The notes beneath the pieces were generated by a model. It was given only the letters and a program-made list of their open reading frames with translations. It was not told where the DNA came from and did no database searches. This document shows positions 55,798 through 64,000 of a stretch of 64,000 bases of DNA, piece after piece; the first letter of the stretch is position 1, and each line of letters opens with the position of its first letter. Both the position numbers and the translations under genes were made by a program. The stretch is from Lachnospiraceae bacterium (GTDB lineage Bacteria; Bacillota; Clostridia; Lachnospirales; Lachnospiraceae), in assembly GCA_015057555.1 (NCBI GenBank), contig SVEC01000016.1, forward strand, positions 1-64,000, read 5' to 3'.

Positions 55798-56568
55798 ATG
55801 AGTACAGTATTACAGGTAACAAATGTAGAGAAATATTACGGAAATAAGGGAAGTCTTACCAAGGCTCTTGATGACATAAGCTTTTCAGTGGAAAAGGGAG
55901 AGTTTGTAGGAATTATGGGAGCTAGCGGAAGCGGTAAGACTACACTTCTTAACTGTATTTCAACTATTGATAAGGTTACTGGGGGAAGTATCCTTGTTAA
56001 TGGCAATGACATTACAACACTGAAGAAGACAGCCTTAAATAAGTTCAGAAGAGATGAGCTTGGCTTTGTGTTTCAGGACTTTAATCTTCTTGACACCATG
56101 ACAGCTTATGAGAATATTGCTTTGGCATTATCTATTCAGAAGGTTGGGGCTTCTGAAATAGACAAAAGAGTGAAAGAAGTAGCTACAAAGCTTGGCATAA
56201 CTGAGGTGCTTAAGAAATACCCTTACCAGATGTCCGGCGGACAAAAGCAGAGAGTTGCCTGTGCCAGGGCTGTTGTAACTAACCCTAAGCTGATATTAGC
56301 TGATGAGCCTACAGGAGCACTTGATTCTAAGGCTTCAAGAATGCTTCTTGACAGCTTCAAGACCTTAAATAAGGAGCTTGAAGCCACAATTCTTATGGTT
56401 ACACATGATGCATTTACAGCCAGCTATGCATCTAGAATTATATTTATTAAGGATGGAAAAATCTTCACAGAGCTAAAGCGTGAGAATGGGGAGTCTAAGA
56501 AGGACTTCTTCAACAGAATCATCCAGGTGGTAACACTCTTAGGAGGTGAGATGGATGAGCTCATTTAA
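55798..56568 (+). CDS. ABC transporter ATPase, BceA-like
   Basis: 256 residues. Walker A GASGSGKTT, Q-loop FVFQDFNLLD, signature SGGQKQRVACARAV, Walker B LILADEPTGALD, H-loop THD. The MacB/LolD-like family with the TGALD motif works with FtsX permeases to expel or detoxify antimicrobial peptides. ATG at 55798 behind GGAGG. Overlaps the permease start by 14 bp. Confidence 0.93.
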   Translation: MSTVLQVTNVEKYYGNKGSLTKALDDISFSVEKGEFVGIMGASGSGKTTLLNCISTIDKVTGGSILVNGNDITTLKKTALNKFRRDELGFVFQDFNLLDTMTAYENIALALSIQKVGASEIDKRVKEVATKLGITEVLKKYPYQMSGGQKQRVACARAVVTNPKLILADEPTGALDSKASRMLLDSFKTLNKELEATILMVTHDAFTASYASRIIFIKDGKIFTELKRENGESKKDFFNRIIQVVTLLGGEMDELI

Positions 56569-58594
56569 GATGGCTTTGGCTAATATTAGGAAAAGTATGA
56601 GAGATTATGTGGTGTACTTTATAACACTCATAATCGGTGTGGCAATTTTCTACGTATTTAACTCTGTGGGAGATCAAAGTGTGGTTAAAAGTATTACGGG
56701 AACAGGCTATGAGATTATAGAGCTTATGCTGCTTTTGCTTGATGGTGTTTCTGTGGGAGTTGCATTTGTACTTGGCTTCCTTATTATCTACGCAAATAAT
56801 TTCCTTATTAAGAGAAGAAAAAAAGAATTTGGGATATATATGCTTCTTGGAATGAGCAAGAAGCAGGTGTCGAAAATCCTTATTAGCGAGACATTTTTGG
56901 TAGGTGTTGCTTCGCTTATAGTGGGACTTGGAATTGGAGTATTTGCATCCCAATTTGTGTCTATCCTCGTAGGCAAATTCTTTGAGGTGGATATGAGTGC
57001 CTATGCATTTACAGTTTCAGGTGGGGCTATACTTAAGACTGTAATAAACTTTGCAGTTATATATCTGGTGGTGCTTATATTTCACGGAATAGCAATCTCA
57101 AAATACAAGCTGATTGATTTGCTTTCTGCAAATAAGAAGACTGAAAAGCACCTTTTGAAGAACCCTGTAGTATCAACCATTGTATTCCTTGTGTCAGCAG
57201 TGGCGTTAGGATATGCATATTACAGAGTGGGATTTTGTACTGGAGAGTTATATCAGGAGGAGGTTTTGGCCCATATACTTGTAGGTACTGTGTCAACAGT
57301 GTTAATATTCTGGTCTATGTCAGGCTTCCTATTATCAGCCTTAAGAGGCTGTAAGAAGCTTTATAATAAGAATTTAAATTCATTTGTTATAAGACAGTTT
57401 TGTAACAGTATCAATACATCAGCAATTACTATGGCTATTATCTGTCTTATGCTTTTCGTTACAATATGTACTTTCGCGTCAGGCTTTTCTATAGCTCACG
57501 AGATGCAGGCTACTGTAAATGAAAGCACACCTGTTGATTACAGTATGATGATGACTGGTACTAAGCCAGTCAGCCAGCTGGTGCAGGAAGAGGGCATGCC
57601 AACTAGTGAGTGGGCTGCTGATGATATGGTGGAGCTTCCTATATTTCAGGTGGATAATATGACCTGGGGAAGTGGATTGGGAAATGTACACACTGAAGCT
57701 ATCGAACAGTTTCCGGCGGCTAAGTGGGACACAAAGGAAAATATTATCGCAGTGTCAGATTATAATAGGCTAGCTGCTCTATATGGTGGCGAGGAGATTT
57801 CTCTGGGCAGTGACCAGTACCATATTGTATGTGACTTTTCAAGCTTCAAACAGTTTAGAGATAAGGCTATGGCAGCAGGTACAGAGATTGATTGTGGTGG
57901 ATACATTTTAAAGCCCGGCAACAAGGAATGTGTAAATGGATACATTGTAATGTCAGGTGGCTCTACAAATACAGGTGTTATTATAGTACCTGACGAAGTG
58001 GCAAATAGCCTTAAGGACAGTGAAAAGCTTGCAGGATATCTTATGGCTGGAAACTTCAGCGCAAAGGGCAAGAAGGATAAGAAGGAAGTAGAAGCTAAGC
58101 TTCTGGATGTTACTGAAAAGTACTGGGCTATGGACTATGATAACTTAGATTATATGCCTCCTATGATTGTGGGAACTAAGGTGACTATTGTGGAGTCAAG
58201 CAATGGACTTACACTTTTATCAACATTTTTAGTAATATATATGGGTGTGGTATTCCTAATCGCAAGTGCTGCCTTACTTGCTCTTAAGGCTCTGTCTGAA
58301 TCTATCGATTCAACTGGTAGATATGAGATACTTAAGAAGATTGGTAGCGACCAGAAGTTGCTTAGAAAGGCACTTTTCGCTCAGATTGGAGTATATTTTA
58401 CACTTCCACTTGTGGTAGCTATAATTCACTCCATATTCGGTATGAAATTTGCAGAGTTTGCTATGTCAGCCTTCCTTAATGGAAGTCCATTCTGGGGAAT
58501 CTGTGTGACAGCAGCACTTATGGCCGTGTTATATGGTGGATATATGCTTGCAACCTATAGAACTAGTAAGAGGATTGTGGAGCTAGAGGGATAA
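56555..58594 (+). CDS. ABC transporter permease, BceB-like (FtsX)
   Basis: 679 residues, the size of BceB proteins: FtsX-like domains near both ends, ten predicted helices and a large external domain (about 330-550) expected between helices 7 and 8. It probably recognises a peptide antibiotic and signals to the kinase. ATG at 56555 chosen for AGGAGG spacing; the GTG at 56546 overlaps the SD. Confidence 0.92.
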   Translation: MSSFKMALANIRKSMRDYVVYFITLIIGVAIFYVFNSVGDQSVVKSITGTGYEIIELMLLLLDGVSVGVAFVLGFLIIYANNFLIKRRKKEFGIYMLLGMSKKQVSKILISETFLVGVASLIVGLGIGVFASQFVSILVGKFFEVDMSAYAFTVSGGAILKTVINFAVIYLVVLIFHGIAISKYKLIDLLSANKKTEKHLLKNPVVSTIVFLVSAVALGYAYYRVGFCTGELYQEEVLAHILVGTVSTVLIFWSMSGFLLSALRGCKKLYNKNLNSFVIRQFCNSINTSAITMAIICLMLFVTICTFASGFSIAHEMQATVNESTPVDYSMMMTGTKPVSQLVQEEGMPTSEWAADDMVELPIFQVDNMTWGSGLGNVHTEAIEQFPAAKWDTKENIIAVSDYNRLAALYGGEEISLGSDQYHIVCDFSSFKQFRDKAMAAGTEIDCGGYILKPGNKECVNGYIVMSGGSTNTGVIIVPDEVANSLKDSEKLAGYLMAGNFSAKGKKDKKEVEAKLLDVTEKYWAMDYDNLDYMPPMIVGTKVTIVESSNGLTLLSTFLVIYMGVVFLIASAALLALKALSESIDSTGRYEILKKIGSDQKLLRKALFAQIGVYFTLPLVVAIIHSIFGMKFAEFAMSAFLNGSPFWGICVTAALMAVLYGGYMLATYRTSKRIVELEG

Positions 58595-58603
58595 TGGATA
58601 TAG

Positions 58604-58641
58604 TCAGGTGTGATTTGGTAAATCATGCCTGATTTTGTTTT
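58604..58641 (+). terminator. Rho-independent terminator of the BceRSAB-like operon
   Basis: TCAGGTGTGATTT pairs with AAATCATGCCTGA (one G-T and one mismatch), followed by TTTTGTTTT. Confidence 0.8.
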
Positions 58642-58863
58642 GTTAAAAGTTTTCTATAATATTGTTAGACATAAAATCTGTCTTACGTCTTATTAGGTGA
58701 ATGTAGCTTTGCATTCAACTTTTGTCAAAAAAATATAAATCTATCCCCCAAAAAAAAGAGATTGTAATCGTATCTATAGTATATATATGATATAATGCAA
58801 AAAGCGATTCCGAATATATGGGGGAATTGTAGATGCGGTTTATGAAAGAAAAGGAGAACCAAA
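58642..58863 (+). other. Intergenic region before a lipoprotein gene
   Basis: 222 nt, AT-rich. It holds a small hairpin GTGAATG/CATTCAAC (about 58694-58716) and a TATAAT-like hexamer near 58791-58796 that may be the -10 of the downstream gene; no well-spaced -35 is evident. No gene is seen. Confidence 0.3.
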
Positions 58864-59358
58864 ATGAAAAAATTATTATTAACAGTGATGATGATTAGCG
58901 CATTAGCTCTTACTGCTTGTGGAAAGGCAGAAGAAACTAAAAAGACTGAGGCAACCAGTGAAATGAATGTAGATGCAAAAGAGGACTTAGCTGACTTGGC
59001 AAGTGGAGTCGTTGAACAGGTTGATTCTGAAAAGGAAGAGGCGCAGCAGACTAACAATGCATATGTGGGCGAGTATTTGGATTATGATAATAATGAACCA
59101 AACCTGTTTATTAGTGCTAATGGAGATGGCACATATAAGTTGGAAATCGGAATATTTCGTTTAGCTGTATTCGAGGATTCTGATGCAGTTTTGACAGAGG
59201 CTGGGTTGGAGTTTACAGCTGAAGATGGAGCAGGTAATCCTATAAAGGGTGTAATTACTTTGGAGGGTAATGAGGCTGTAGTAACCTTTACTGAGTCCAC
59301 ATGGAGCTTGATTACAAATGGTACAGCCTATAGATACCATAGACCATCCACACAGTAG
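58864..59358 (+). CDS. Small putative lipoprotein
   Basis: 164 residues. Lipoprotein signal with lipobox LTAC (Cys20), a Lys/Glu/Thr-rich spacer (21-62), and a C-terminal beta-rich domain (GEYLDYDNNEPNLFISANGD, then PIKGVITLEGNEAVVTF, ending in a tyrosine and histidine near the C-terminus). The mature domain resembles small external domains common in Lachnospiraceae lipoproteins. Function unknown. Transcribed alone. Confidence 0.7.
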   Translation: MKKLLLTVMMISALALTACGKAEETKKTEATSEMNVDAKEDLADLASGVVEQVDSEKEEAQQTNNAYVGEYLDYDNNEPNLFISANGDGTYKLEIGIFRLAVFEDSDAVLTEAGLEFTAEDGAGNPIKGVITLEGNEAVVTFTESTWSLITNGTAYRYHRPSTQ

Positions 59359-59381
59359 AGAAGATATAAATAAGAACAATT

Positions 59382-59420
59382 GGACCGAATTCGGCAGTGA
59401 GCTGGGTTCGGTTCTTTTTA
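59382..59420 (+). terminator. Terminator after the lipoprotein gene
   Basis: GGACCGAA pairs with TTCGGTTC across an 18-nt loop, followed by TTTTTA. Confidence 0.7.
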
Positions 59421-59493
59421 TTATATTGCTAATTATAGTTTGGTGAATTATAATTTAGTGGATTGGATTTAATTTAGTAATGGGAGTTTACGT

Positions 59494-60312
59494 ATGAAGA
59501 TAATTTGCCTTATGGAAAATACTGCTCAGGCAGATAATATTCTTTCAGAGCATGGCTTTAGCCTGTATGTGGAGACTGAGAATCACAAGCTTTTAATAGA
59601 TGCTGGGCAGTCACCATCCTTTGCTGAAAATGCTAAGACCTTAGGTGTGGATTTGTCTAAGGTGGATATGGCTATGCTTAGTCACGGACACTATGACCAC
59701 TCTGGCGGGCTTATGAGATTTGCCCAGATTAATAATATTGCACCGATTTATATGCAAGTTAATGCAGGAGGAGAGTATTATCACACTAATGACACATTGG
59801 AGAAGTATATTGGGATAGATAAGGAGATTCTTAAACTTCCACAGGTAAAGCTTGTGGATGGAAATATGAGAATAGACCAGGAGATAAGTATGTTTGCAGG
59901 TGTTAAGGGGAGAAAATATTTTCCATCAGGGAATTCGGAACTTACAAGGAAGCTTTCTGACGGTACATTTGTCCAGGATGACTTTAGCCATGAACAGTAT
60001 GTGGTTGTAGAGGAGGATGGTAAGAAGGTTCTGATTTCTGGCTGTGCTCATAATGGAATACTTAATATATTGGATGAGTTTAAGAAGCTGTATGGATGTG
60101 AGCCAGATATGGTAATAAGTGGTTTCCACCTTATGAAGAAGACCGGCTACAGTGGTGAGGATGTTGAGAATATTAAGTCTATCGCTGAAGAACTTGTCAC
60201 CATGGATACCACATTTTACACAGGACATTGTACAGGGGTGCCAGCCTTTGATATAATGAAAGAGATTATGGGAGATAAGCTTCACTACATTCATAGTGGA
60301 GATGAGATATAG
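59494..60312 (+). CDS. Metallo-beta-lactamase-fold hydrolase
   Basis: 272 residues. Metal motif SHGHYDHSGGL (HxHxDH), further His in GCAHNGILN and SGFHLMK, and TGHCTG near the end. It resembles the group named after a dihydropterin synthase of methanopterin biosynthesis, a name usually misapplied; substrate unknown. GGGAG upstream of the ATG. Confidence 0.88.
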   Translation: MKIICLMENTAQADNILSEHGFSLYVETENHKLLIDAGQSPSFAENAKTLGVDLSKVDMAMLSHGHYDHSGGLMRFAQINNIAPIYMQVNAGGEYYHTNDTLEKYIGIDKEILKLPQVKLVDGNMRIDQEISMFAGVKGRKYFPSGNSELTRKLSDGTFVQDDFSHEQYVVVEEDGKKVLISGCAHNGILNILDEFKKLYGCEPDMVISGFHLMKKTGYSGEDVENIKSIAEELVTMDTTFYTGHCTGVPAFDIMKEIMGDKLHYIHSGDEI

Positions 60313-60321
60313 GAGGTTACT

Positions 60322-60816
60322 GTGGAAGGAAATGAATTGGATAAGAATAGTTTGGTTAAAAGAACTGGTAGTATCTTAGGGAAGATAGTAGTTGGAGTTA
60401 GTATATTTATTATTGTGGCATTTGTTGTGGTGATGTGCTTAATTGTAATTCCCTTACCTACCAGCGTGAAAAATGCGGATGTGGATTACCAAACATCACA
60501 GATTTTTACAAGAGATGATATGGATGAAGCTATAGCTGTAGTTAAGGCTGAATTCAAGGAAATGGATTGTTTTGAAGGCTGTAAAATGGATAAGATTGTG
60601 TATGATGGTGATGAAACATCTTTAAGAGAATTGGAATCATTAAAGGAAAGAAACTTGGATTATGATGAGTGTATTTTATTCAAAACTTATTATACAAGAA
60701 GCAAAATAGCATGTTTTAAGGATAGCTGGGGACCAGAGGAAGGTATGTTTATATTTTGGTTAGGAAGAAAAGATGGTGGAAACTGGGGAATAGTAAGTTC
60801 AGGAACAGGATACTAA
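60322..60816 (+). CDS. Hypothetical membrane-anchored protein
   Basis: 164 residues, one membrane helix (about 22-44, VVGVSIFIIVAFVVVMCLIVI) and an external domain containing two or three cysteines (MDCFEGCKMDKI) and LRELESLKERNLDYDECIL. No family recognised. GTG start behind GGAGG, 10 bp after the previous gene, 4 bp before ecfA. Confidence 0.65.
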   Translation: MEGNELDKNSLVKRTGSILGKIVVGVSIFIIVAFVVVMCLIVIPLPTSVKNADVDYQTSQIFTRDDMDEAIAVVKAEFKEMDCFEGCKMDKIVYDGDETSLRELESLKERNLDYDECILFKTYYTRSKIACFKDSWGPEEGMFIFWLGRKDGGNWGIVSSGTGY

Positions 60817-60819
60817 GTT

Positions 60820-62601
60820 ATGATTAAAATTCGCGACCTTGCATTTGAATATTTTGAAAGAGACGAAGAGGGTAATCTCACAGATATGATTAACGCTATC
60901 CGTGGGATTAATTTTGATGCAAGAAAGGGTGAATTTATCGGTGTCTGTGGCAAGAATGGTTCCGGTAAGAGTACATTTGCCAGAATACTGAATAGACTGT
61001 TGGTACCTATTGAGGGTACTGTTATAATCGGTGGCAAGGATGCACTAGATGAGGATAATATTCTGGATATTAGAAAAGCTGTAGGCATGGTGTTTCAGAA
61101 TCCGGACGACCAGCTTATTGGAAGCGTGGTGTCAGAGGATGTGGCTTTCGGCGCGGAGAACCTGAGTGTTGCTCAGGAAGAGTTGTGGGAACGAGTAATA
61201 ACTGCTGTGGAGCAGGCTGGGCTTGTGGCCTATGGTGCCAGAGCTGATGGTGTCGAAAAATATGTGGATAGAAGAATAAATGAATTAAGTGGTGGTGAAA
61301 AACAAAAGGTTGCCATAGCCGGAGTTTTGGCTATGAAGCCTCAGTGTATAGTTTTAGACGAGTCTACAAGTATGCTGGATCCAAAGTCCAGACTAGAGAT
61401 AATTAAGACTATGAAGGAGCTTAATGAAAAGCTTGGCATAACCATTATTATGATAACCCATATGATGGAGGAACTTCTGGTGGCAGACACCATTTACCTG
61501 CTTCATCAGGGGAAATTGGTTGCCAAGGGTAGGAAGGAAAGTATATTTTCCAAGGATAGCAAGCTTTTTGACTACGGACTAGACTATCCTGAGATAGTTA
61601 AAATCAGAGAGATTTTATTAGAAAATAACGTTATAAGAGATAAAAGCTTATTTACAGTAGAGGGAATAGTGGCACGAATTAAGAAGGAGCATCCATATTC
61701 CTTCGAGCTAGGTGTGAAGTTGCCAGCTCCTATGCCAGAGCATAAAAAGATAGACCCGGTAAATGCAATATTAGTTGATAAGCTCTCATGTGGATATGGT
61801 AAGAAAAAGGTTCTAGAGGATATATCCTTTAGCGTAGGCAAGGGTGAATACGTGGCAGTAGTTGGTGCCACAGGAACAGGAAAATCAACTCTCCTACAGC
61901 ATATACCAGCCCTACTCAAGCCTATGTCGGGCACAGTGTATGTGGATGGTATTGATGTAAATGACAGAACCACAGACATACAGGCTTTAAGATGCAAGAT
62001 AGGCTACGTGTTCCAGTATGCCAGTCAACAGCTGTTTGGGAAAAATGTGTACGAGGATGTGGTATTTGGACCTAGAAATGTAGGAGTATCAGAGGTTGAG
62101 GCGGAAAAACGTGCCTACGAGGCTATCAAGCTGGTGGGACTTCCAGATGACATCTACGATATGCCTATAAATAAGCTTAGTGGTGGTCAGAGGAAGAGAG
62201 TGGCACTAGCGGGAGTCCTTGCTATGAAGCCGGAGTACCTGATATTAGATGAGCCAACCTCAGGTCTTGACCCAGTGGGCAAGACGGAAATGCTTGATAT
62301 AATCGATGCCCTCCACAATGAGGCTGGAATAACCATTATAATGGTAAGCCATGATGTGGAAACTATTGCAACTAGGGCGGACAGATTGATAGTTTTAGAT
62401 GGTGGAAACCTTAGCTATGACGGAGATGTGGCTATGGGCTTTTATAAGCAGTGGTGTGATGGACAGGATGAAACTGCTATGTCTAATATCCCGGTTATTA
62501 TGCAGCTTCTTATAAAGCTTAGATTAGCTGGTATGCCTGTGGATTGCGTAGAGACGGATATGGCTAGAGGTGTGGAGAATATTATCAAGTGTTTACGATA
62601 G
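60820..62601 (+). CDS. ECF transporter ATPase, EcfA1-EcfA2 fusion
   Basis: 593 residues containing two complete ABC domains. The first (about 1-270) has GKNGSGKSTFAR, LSGGEKQKVAIAG and VLDESTSMLDP; the second (about 315-550) has GATGTGKSTLLQ, LSGGQRKRVALAG and LILDEPTSGLDP. Firmicutes usually encode EcfA1 and EcfA2 as separate genes. It powers vitamin and metal uptake with EcfT and exchangeable S components. No strong SD precedes the ATG. EcfT follows after 82 bp. Confidence 0.93.
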   Translation: MIKIRDLAFEYFERDEEGNLTDMINAIRGINFDARKGEFIGVCGKNGSGKSTFARILNRLLVPIEGTVIIGGKDALDEDNILDIRKAVGMVFQNPDDQLIGSVVSEDVAFGAENLSVAQEELWERVITAVEQAGLVAYGARADGVEKYVDRRINELSGGEKQKVAIAGVLAMKPQCIVLDESTSMLDPKSRLEIIKTMKELNEKLGITIIMITHMMEELLVADTIYLLHQGKLVAKGRKESIFSKDSKLFDYGLDYPEIVKIREILLENNVIRDKSLFTVEGIVARIKKEHPYSFELGVKLPAPMPEHKKIDPVNAILVDKLSCGYGKKKVLEDISFSVGKGEYVAVVGATGTGKSTLLQHIPALLKPMSGTVYVDGIDVNDRTTDIQALRCKIGYVFQYASQQLFGKNVYEDVVFGPRNVGVSEVEAEKRAYEAIKLVGLPDDIYDMPINKLSGGQRKRVALAGVLAMKPEYLILDEPTSGLDPVGKTEMLDIIDALHNEAGITIIMVSHDVETIATRADRLIVLDGGNLSYDGDVAMGFYKQWCDGQDETAMSNIPVIMQLLIKLRLAGMPVDCVETDMARGVENIIKCLR

Positions 62602-62683
62602 AAGTTGGAGATACCTTAAGATGTTAACGTAAATTAATGTGAAGATATTAAATAGATTTTAACTACAAGGAGTTAAAGTAAGG

Positions 62684-63463
62684 ATGTTAAAGGATATAAC
62701 TCTAGGTCAGTACTACAGCACAGATTCGTTGCTTCATAGACTGGATCCTAGACTTAAGATAAGAGCTACAATTGCATATATAATACTGCTTTTGCTAGAT
62801 AGAAATGTAGCTTTATTTGGCATGCTTACAGTGGTATTTGTGGTAGCAGTTTTCTTAAGCCGAGTACCCTTAGGACATATGATAAGGGGAACTAGAGGAA
62901 TCCTTATAGTAGTTGTGCTTTGTTCAGCTATCAATATATTTACCACACCGGGCACAGGTGGTGTAAGCATATTGGGTCTGACTGCCACATCAGCAGGCTT
63001 AATCAAGTTCGGTTTTGTAGTGTGGAGAATGGTGCTGATGATATTTATGTCATCACTTCTTATGTACACAACTACTCCTACAGAGCTTACAGATGGTTTA
63101 GAAAAATGCTTTCACCTAAGTGGAAATGTAGCTATGGGCATAACAATTGCCATGAGATTTCTGTCAGTCTTAAGTCAGGAGCTAGATAGAATAATGAAGG
63201 CTCAGGAAGCCAGAGGTGCATCCTTTCATAAGGGTGGACCAGTTAAGAGACTTAAGGCAATGAGTAAGGTACTGGTTCCACTGTTTCAAAATTCTATAGA
63301 CAGGGCGGGTAATCTTGGTGAAGCTATGGATGCTAGGTGTTATACTGGTGGTAAGGGAAGAACCAAGCTTAGACCACTTGTGTATGACACTAAGGATGTG
63401 GTAGGATATGTAGTGGTGCTGGTAGTTATGGCACTGGGGATTTATTTGGCAATTAGGTTTTAG
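62684..63463 (+). CDS. ecfT: ECF transporter transmembrane component EcfT
   Basis: 259 residues, multiple membrane helices, the start QYYSTDSLLHRLDPRLK typical of EcfT, and the coupling motifs EARGAS and DARCYTGG that contact the two ATPase halves. Partners the fused ATPase upstream. Confidence 0.93.
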   Translation: MLKDITLGQYYSTDSLLHRLDPRLKIRATIAYIILLLLDRNVALFGMLTVVFVVAVFLSRVPLGHMIRGTRGILIVVVLCSAINIFTTPGTGGVSILGLTATSAGLIKFGFVVWRMVLMIFMSSLLMYTTTPTELTDGLEKCFHLSGNVAMGITIAMRFLSVLSQELDRIMKAQEARGASFHKGGPVKRLKAMSKVLVPLFQNSIDRAGNLGEAMDARCYTGGKGRTKLRPLVYDTKDVVGYVVVLVVMALGIYLAIRF

Positions 63464-63486
63464 GAGAAATATTTTCGAGGGATAAT

Positions 63487-64000
63487 ATGGGTTGGGATAT
63501 AGCACAATGTGAGGATGAAGAATTAATCAAAATTGCTGACAGATTAAATAGATGCAGGGAAAGCAAGGTTATGCTTGATCTAGAGCTTTCCAATGAAGAG
63601 TTTAAGCTTAAGCATATTCATAAGAGAAGACAAATGACGGCATCTAAGGCAAGAAGTAGAATGAAGTATATCATTCCATTTACCTTGGTGGAAATAGGCT
63701 GTATAGTGGGATTTGTTTCGTCGGTAATAGAACTAAAAACTGTGGGTTATAATGCTGGGGGAGTTATTTCTATGCTACTAACCTTAATAGGAGTCTTCTT
63801 CTGCGGACTTATTTGCATACAGCTTTGGCTGCCGGAGCTTAAGATGTTTGGTAAATTCAATCCATTTTCAACTAATATGGATGCTGACAAGGGAGCTGTA
63901 ACCTTTGAGATAGAGCGACAAAAATCAGAGGAAAGAATAACTGTACTTAGGACAGAAATAAATACCGTCGAGGACGAAATCAAGCATTTGTCAGCTAAGA
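63487..64000 (+). CDS. Hypothetical membrane/coiled-coil protein (partial, runs off the end)
   Basis: 171 codons visible, beginning MGWDIAQCEDEELIKIADRL with GAGGG upstream of the ATG. Two predicted membrane helices (about 65-84 and 93-113) are followed by a charged coiled-coil-like segment (from about 135) that continues past the window. In many Firmicutes truA would follow ecfT; this is not TruA. Function unknown. Confidence 0.6.
   Translation, partial: MGWDIAQCEDEELIKIADRLNRCRESKVMLDLELSNEEFKLKHIHKRRQMTASKARSRMKYIIPFTLVEIGCIVGFVSSVIELKTVGYNAGGVISMLLTLIGVFFCGLICIQLWLPELKMFGKFNPFSTNMDADKGAVTFEIERQKSEERITVLRTEINTVEDEIKHLSAK

Overview
The window looks like a chromosome segment of an AT-rich, low-GC Gram-positive anaerobe of the class Clostridia, most likely family Lachnospiraceae (Butyrivibrio/Pseudobutyrivibrio-like; the genus is a guess). 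The evidence is a complete S10-spc-alpha ribosomal protein locus in clostridial order, strong AGGAGG-type ribosome binding sites with GTG and TTG starts, secreted proteins with clostridial ChW repeats, zinc-type S14 and adenylate kinase, and a BceRSAB-type module. No insertion sequence, prophage or CRISPR array is visible.

Layout. 1-803: the 3' end of a 23S rRNA gene, then six tRNAs (Asn, Glu, Thr, a CAT tRNA, Asp, Leu) and a terminator, with no 5S gene between the 23S end and the first tRNA. 839-6857: a small DUF3892 protein, two large secreted ChW-repeat proteins (one leucine-rich, one GLUG-type) and a membrane-anchored C39-like peptidase. 6980-13429: a Na+-dependent transporter, a candidate small RNA, an Lrp/AsnC regulator, glutamate dehydrogenase, a cytoplasmic protein joining ParB-like and BMP-like parts, and a metallophosphoesterase. 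13980-19887: a lipoprotein and a MoxR/Bat-type operon (AAA ATPase, DUF58, membrane protein, two VWA proteins, TPR protein). 20009-27967: a zinc-ribbon transmembrane Ser/Thr kinase, citrate synthase, two SAM methyltransferases, cardiolipin synthase and a small hypothetical protein. 27982-44674: a structured RNA candidate, a strong promoter and long leader, then rpsJ through rplQ with secY, adk, map, infA and rpoA. 44941-60816: about 16 kb of accessory genes separating rplQ from the ECF transporter genes: a formate/nitrite-type channel, a metallophosphoesterase with an apparently leaderless mRNA, a SulP transporter, three radical SAM genes (one fused to a DHH-like domain), a 17-codon ORF, a BceRSAB-type operon, a lipoprotein and a metallo-beta-lactamase-fold protein. 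60820-64000: a fused EcfA ATPase, EcfT and the start of a membrane/coiled-coil protein.

Two things stand out as possibly undescribed. First, a 132-151 bp structured element occurs twice (13429-13560 and, on the other strand, 44941-45091). Each copy starts within 5 nt of a stop codon, lies in the sense direction of that gene, folds as a three-way junction with covarying stems and a conserved single-stranded linker, and is followed by a T-rich run. Second, the 49197-52911 cluster encodes three radical SAM proteins, two of them paralogous, with one carrying a DHH/DHHA1-like domain; I recognise no known pathway. Several regulatory RNA candidates (8530-8655, 27982-28176, 28233-28472, 41218-41514) are also described. 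All functional calls come from reading motifs and gene order; no searches were run.
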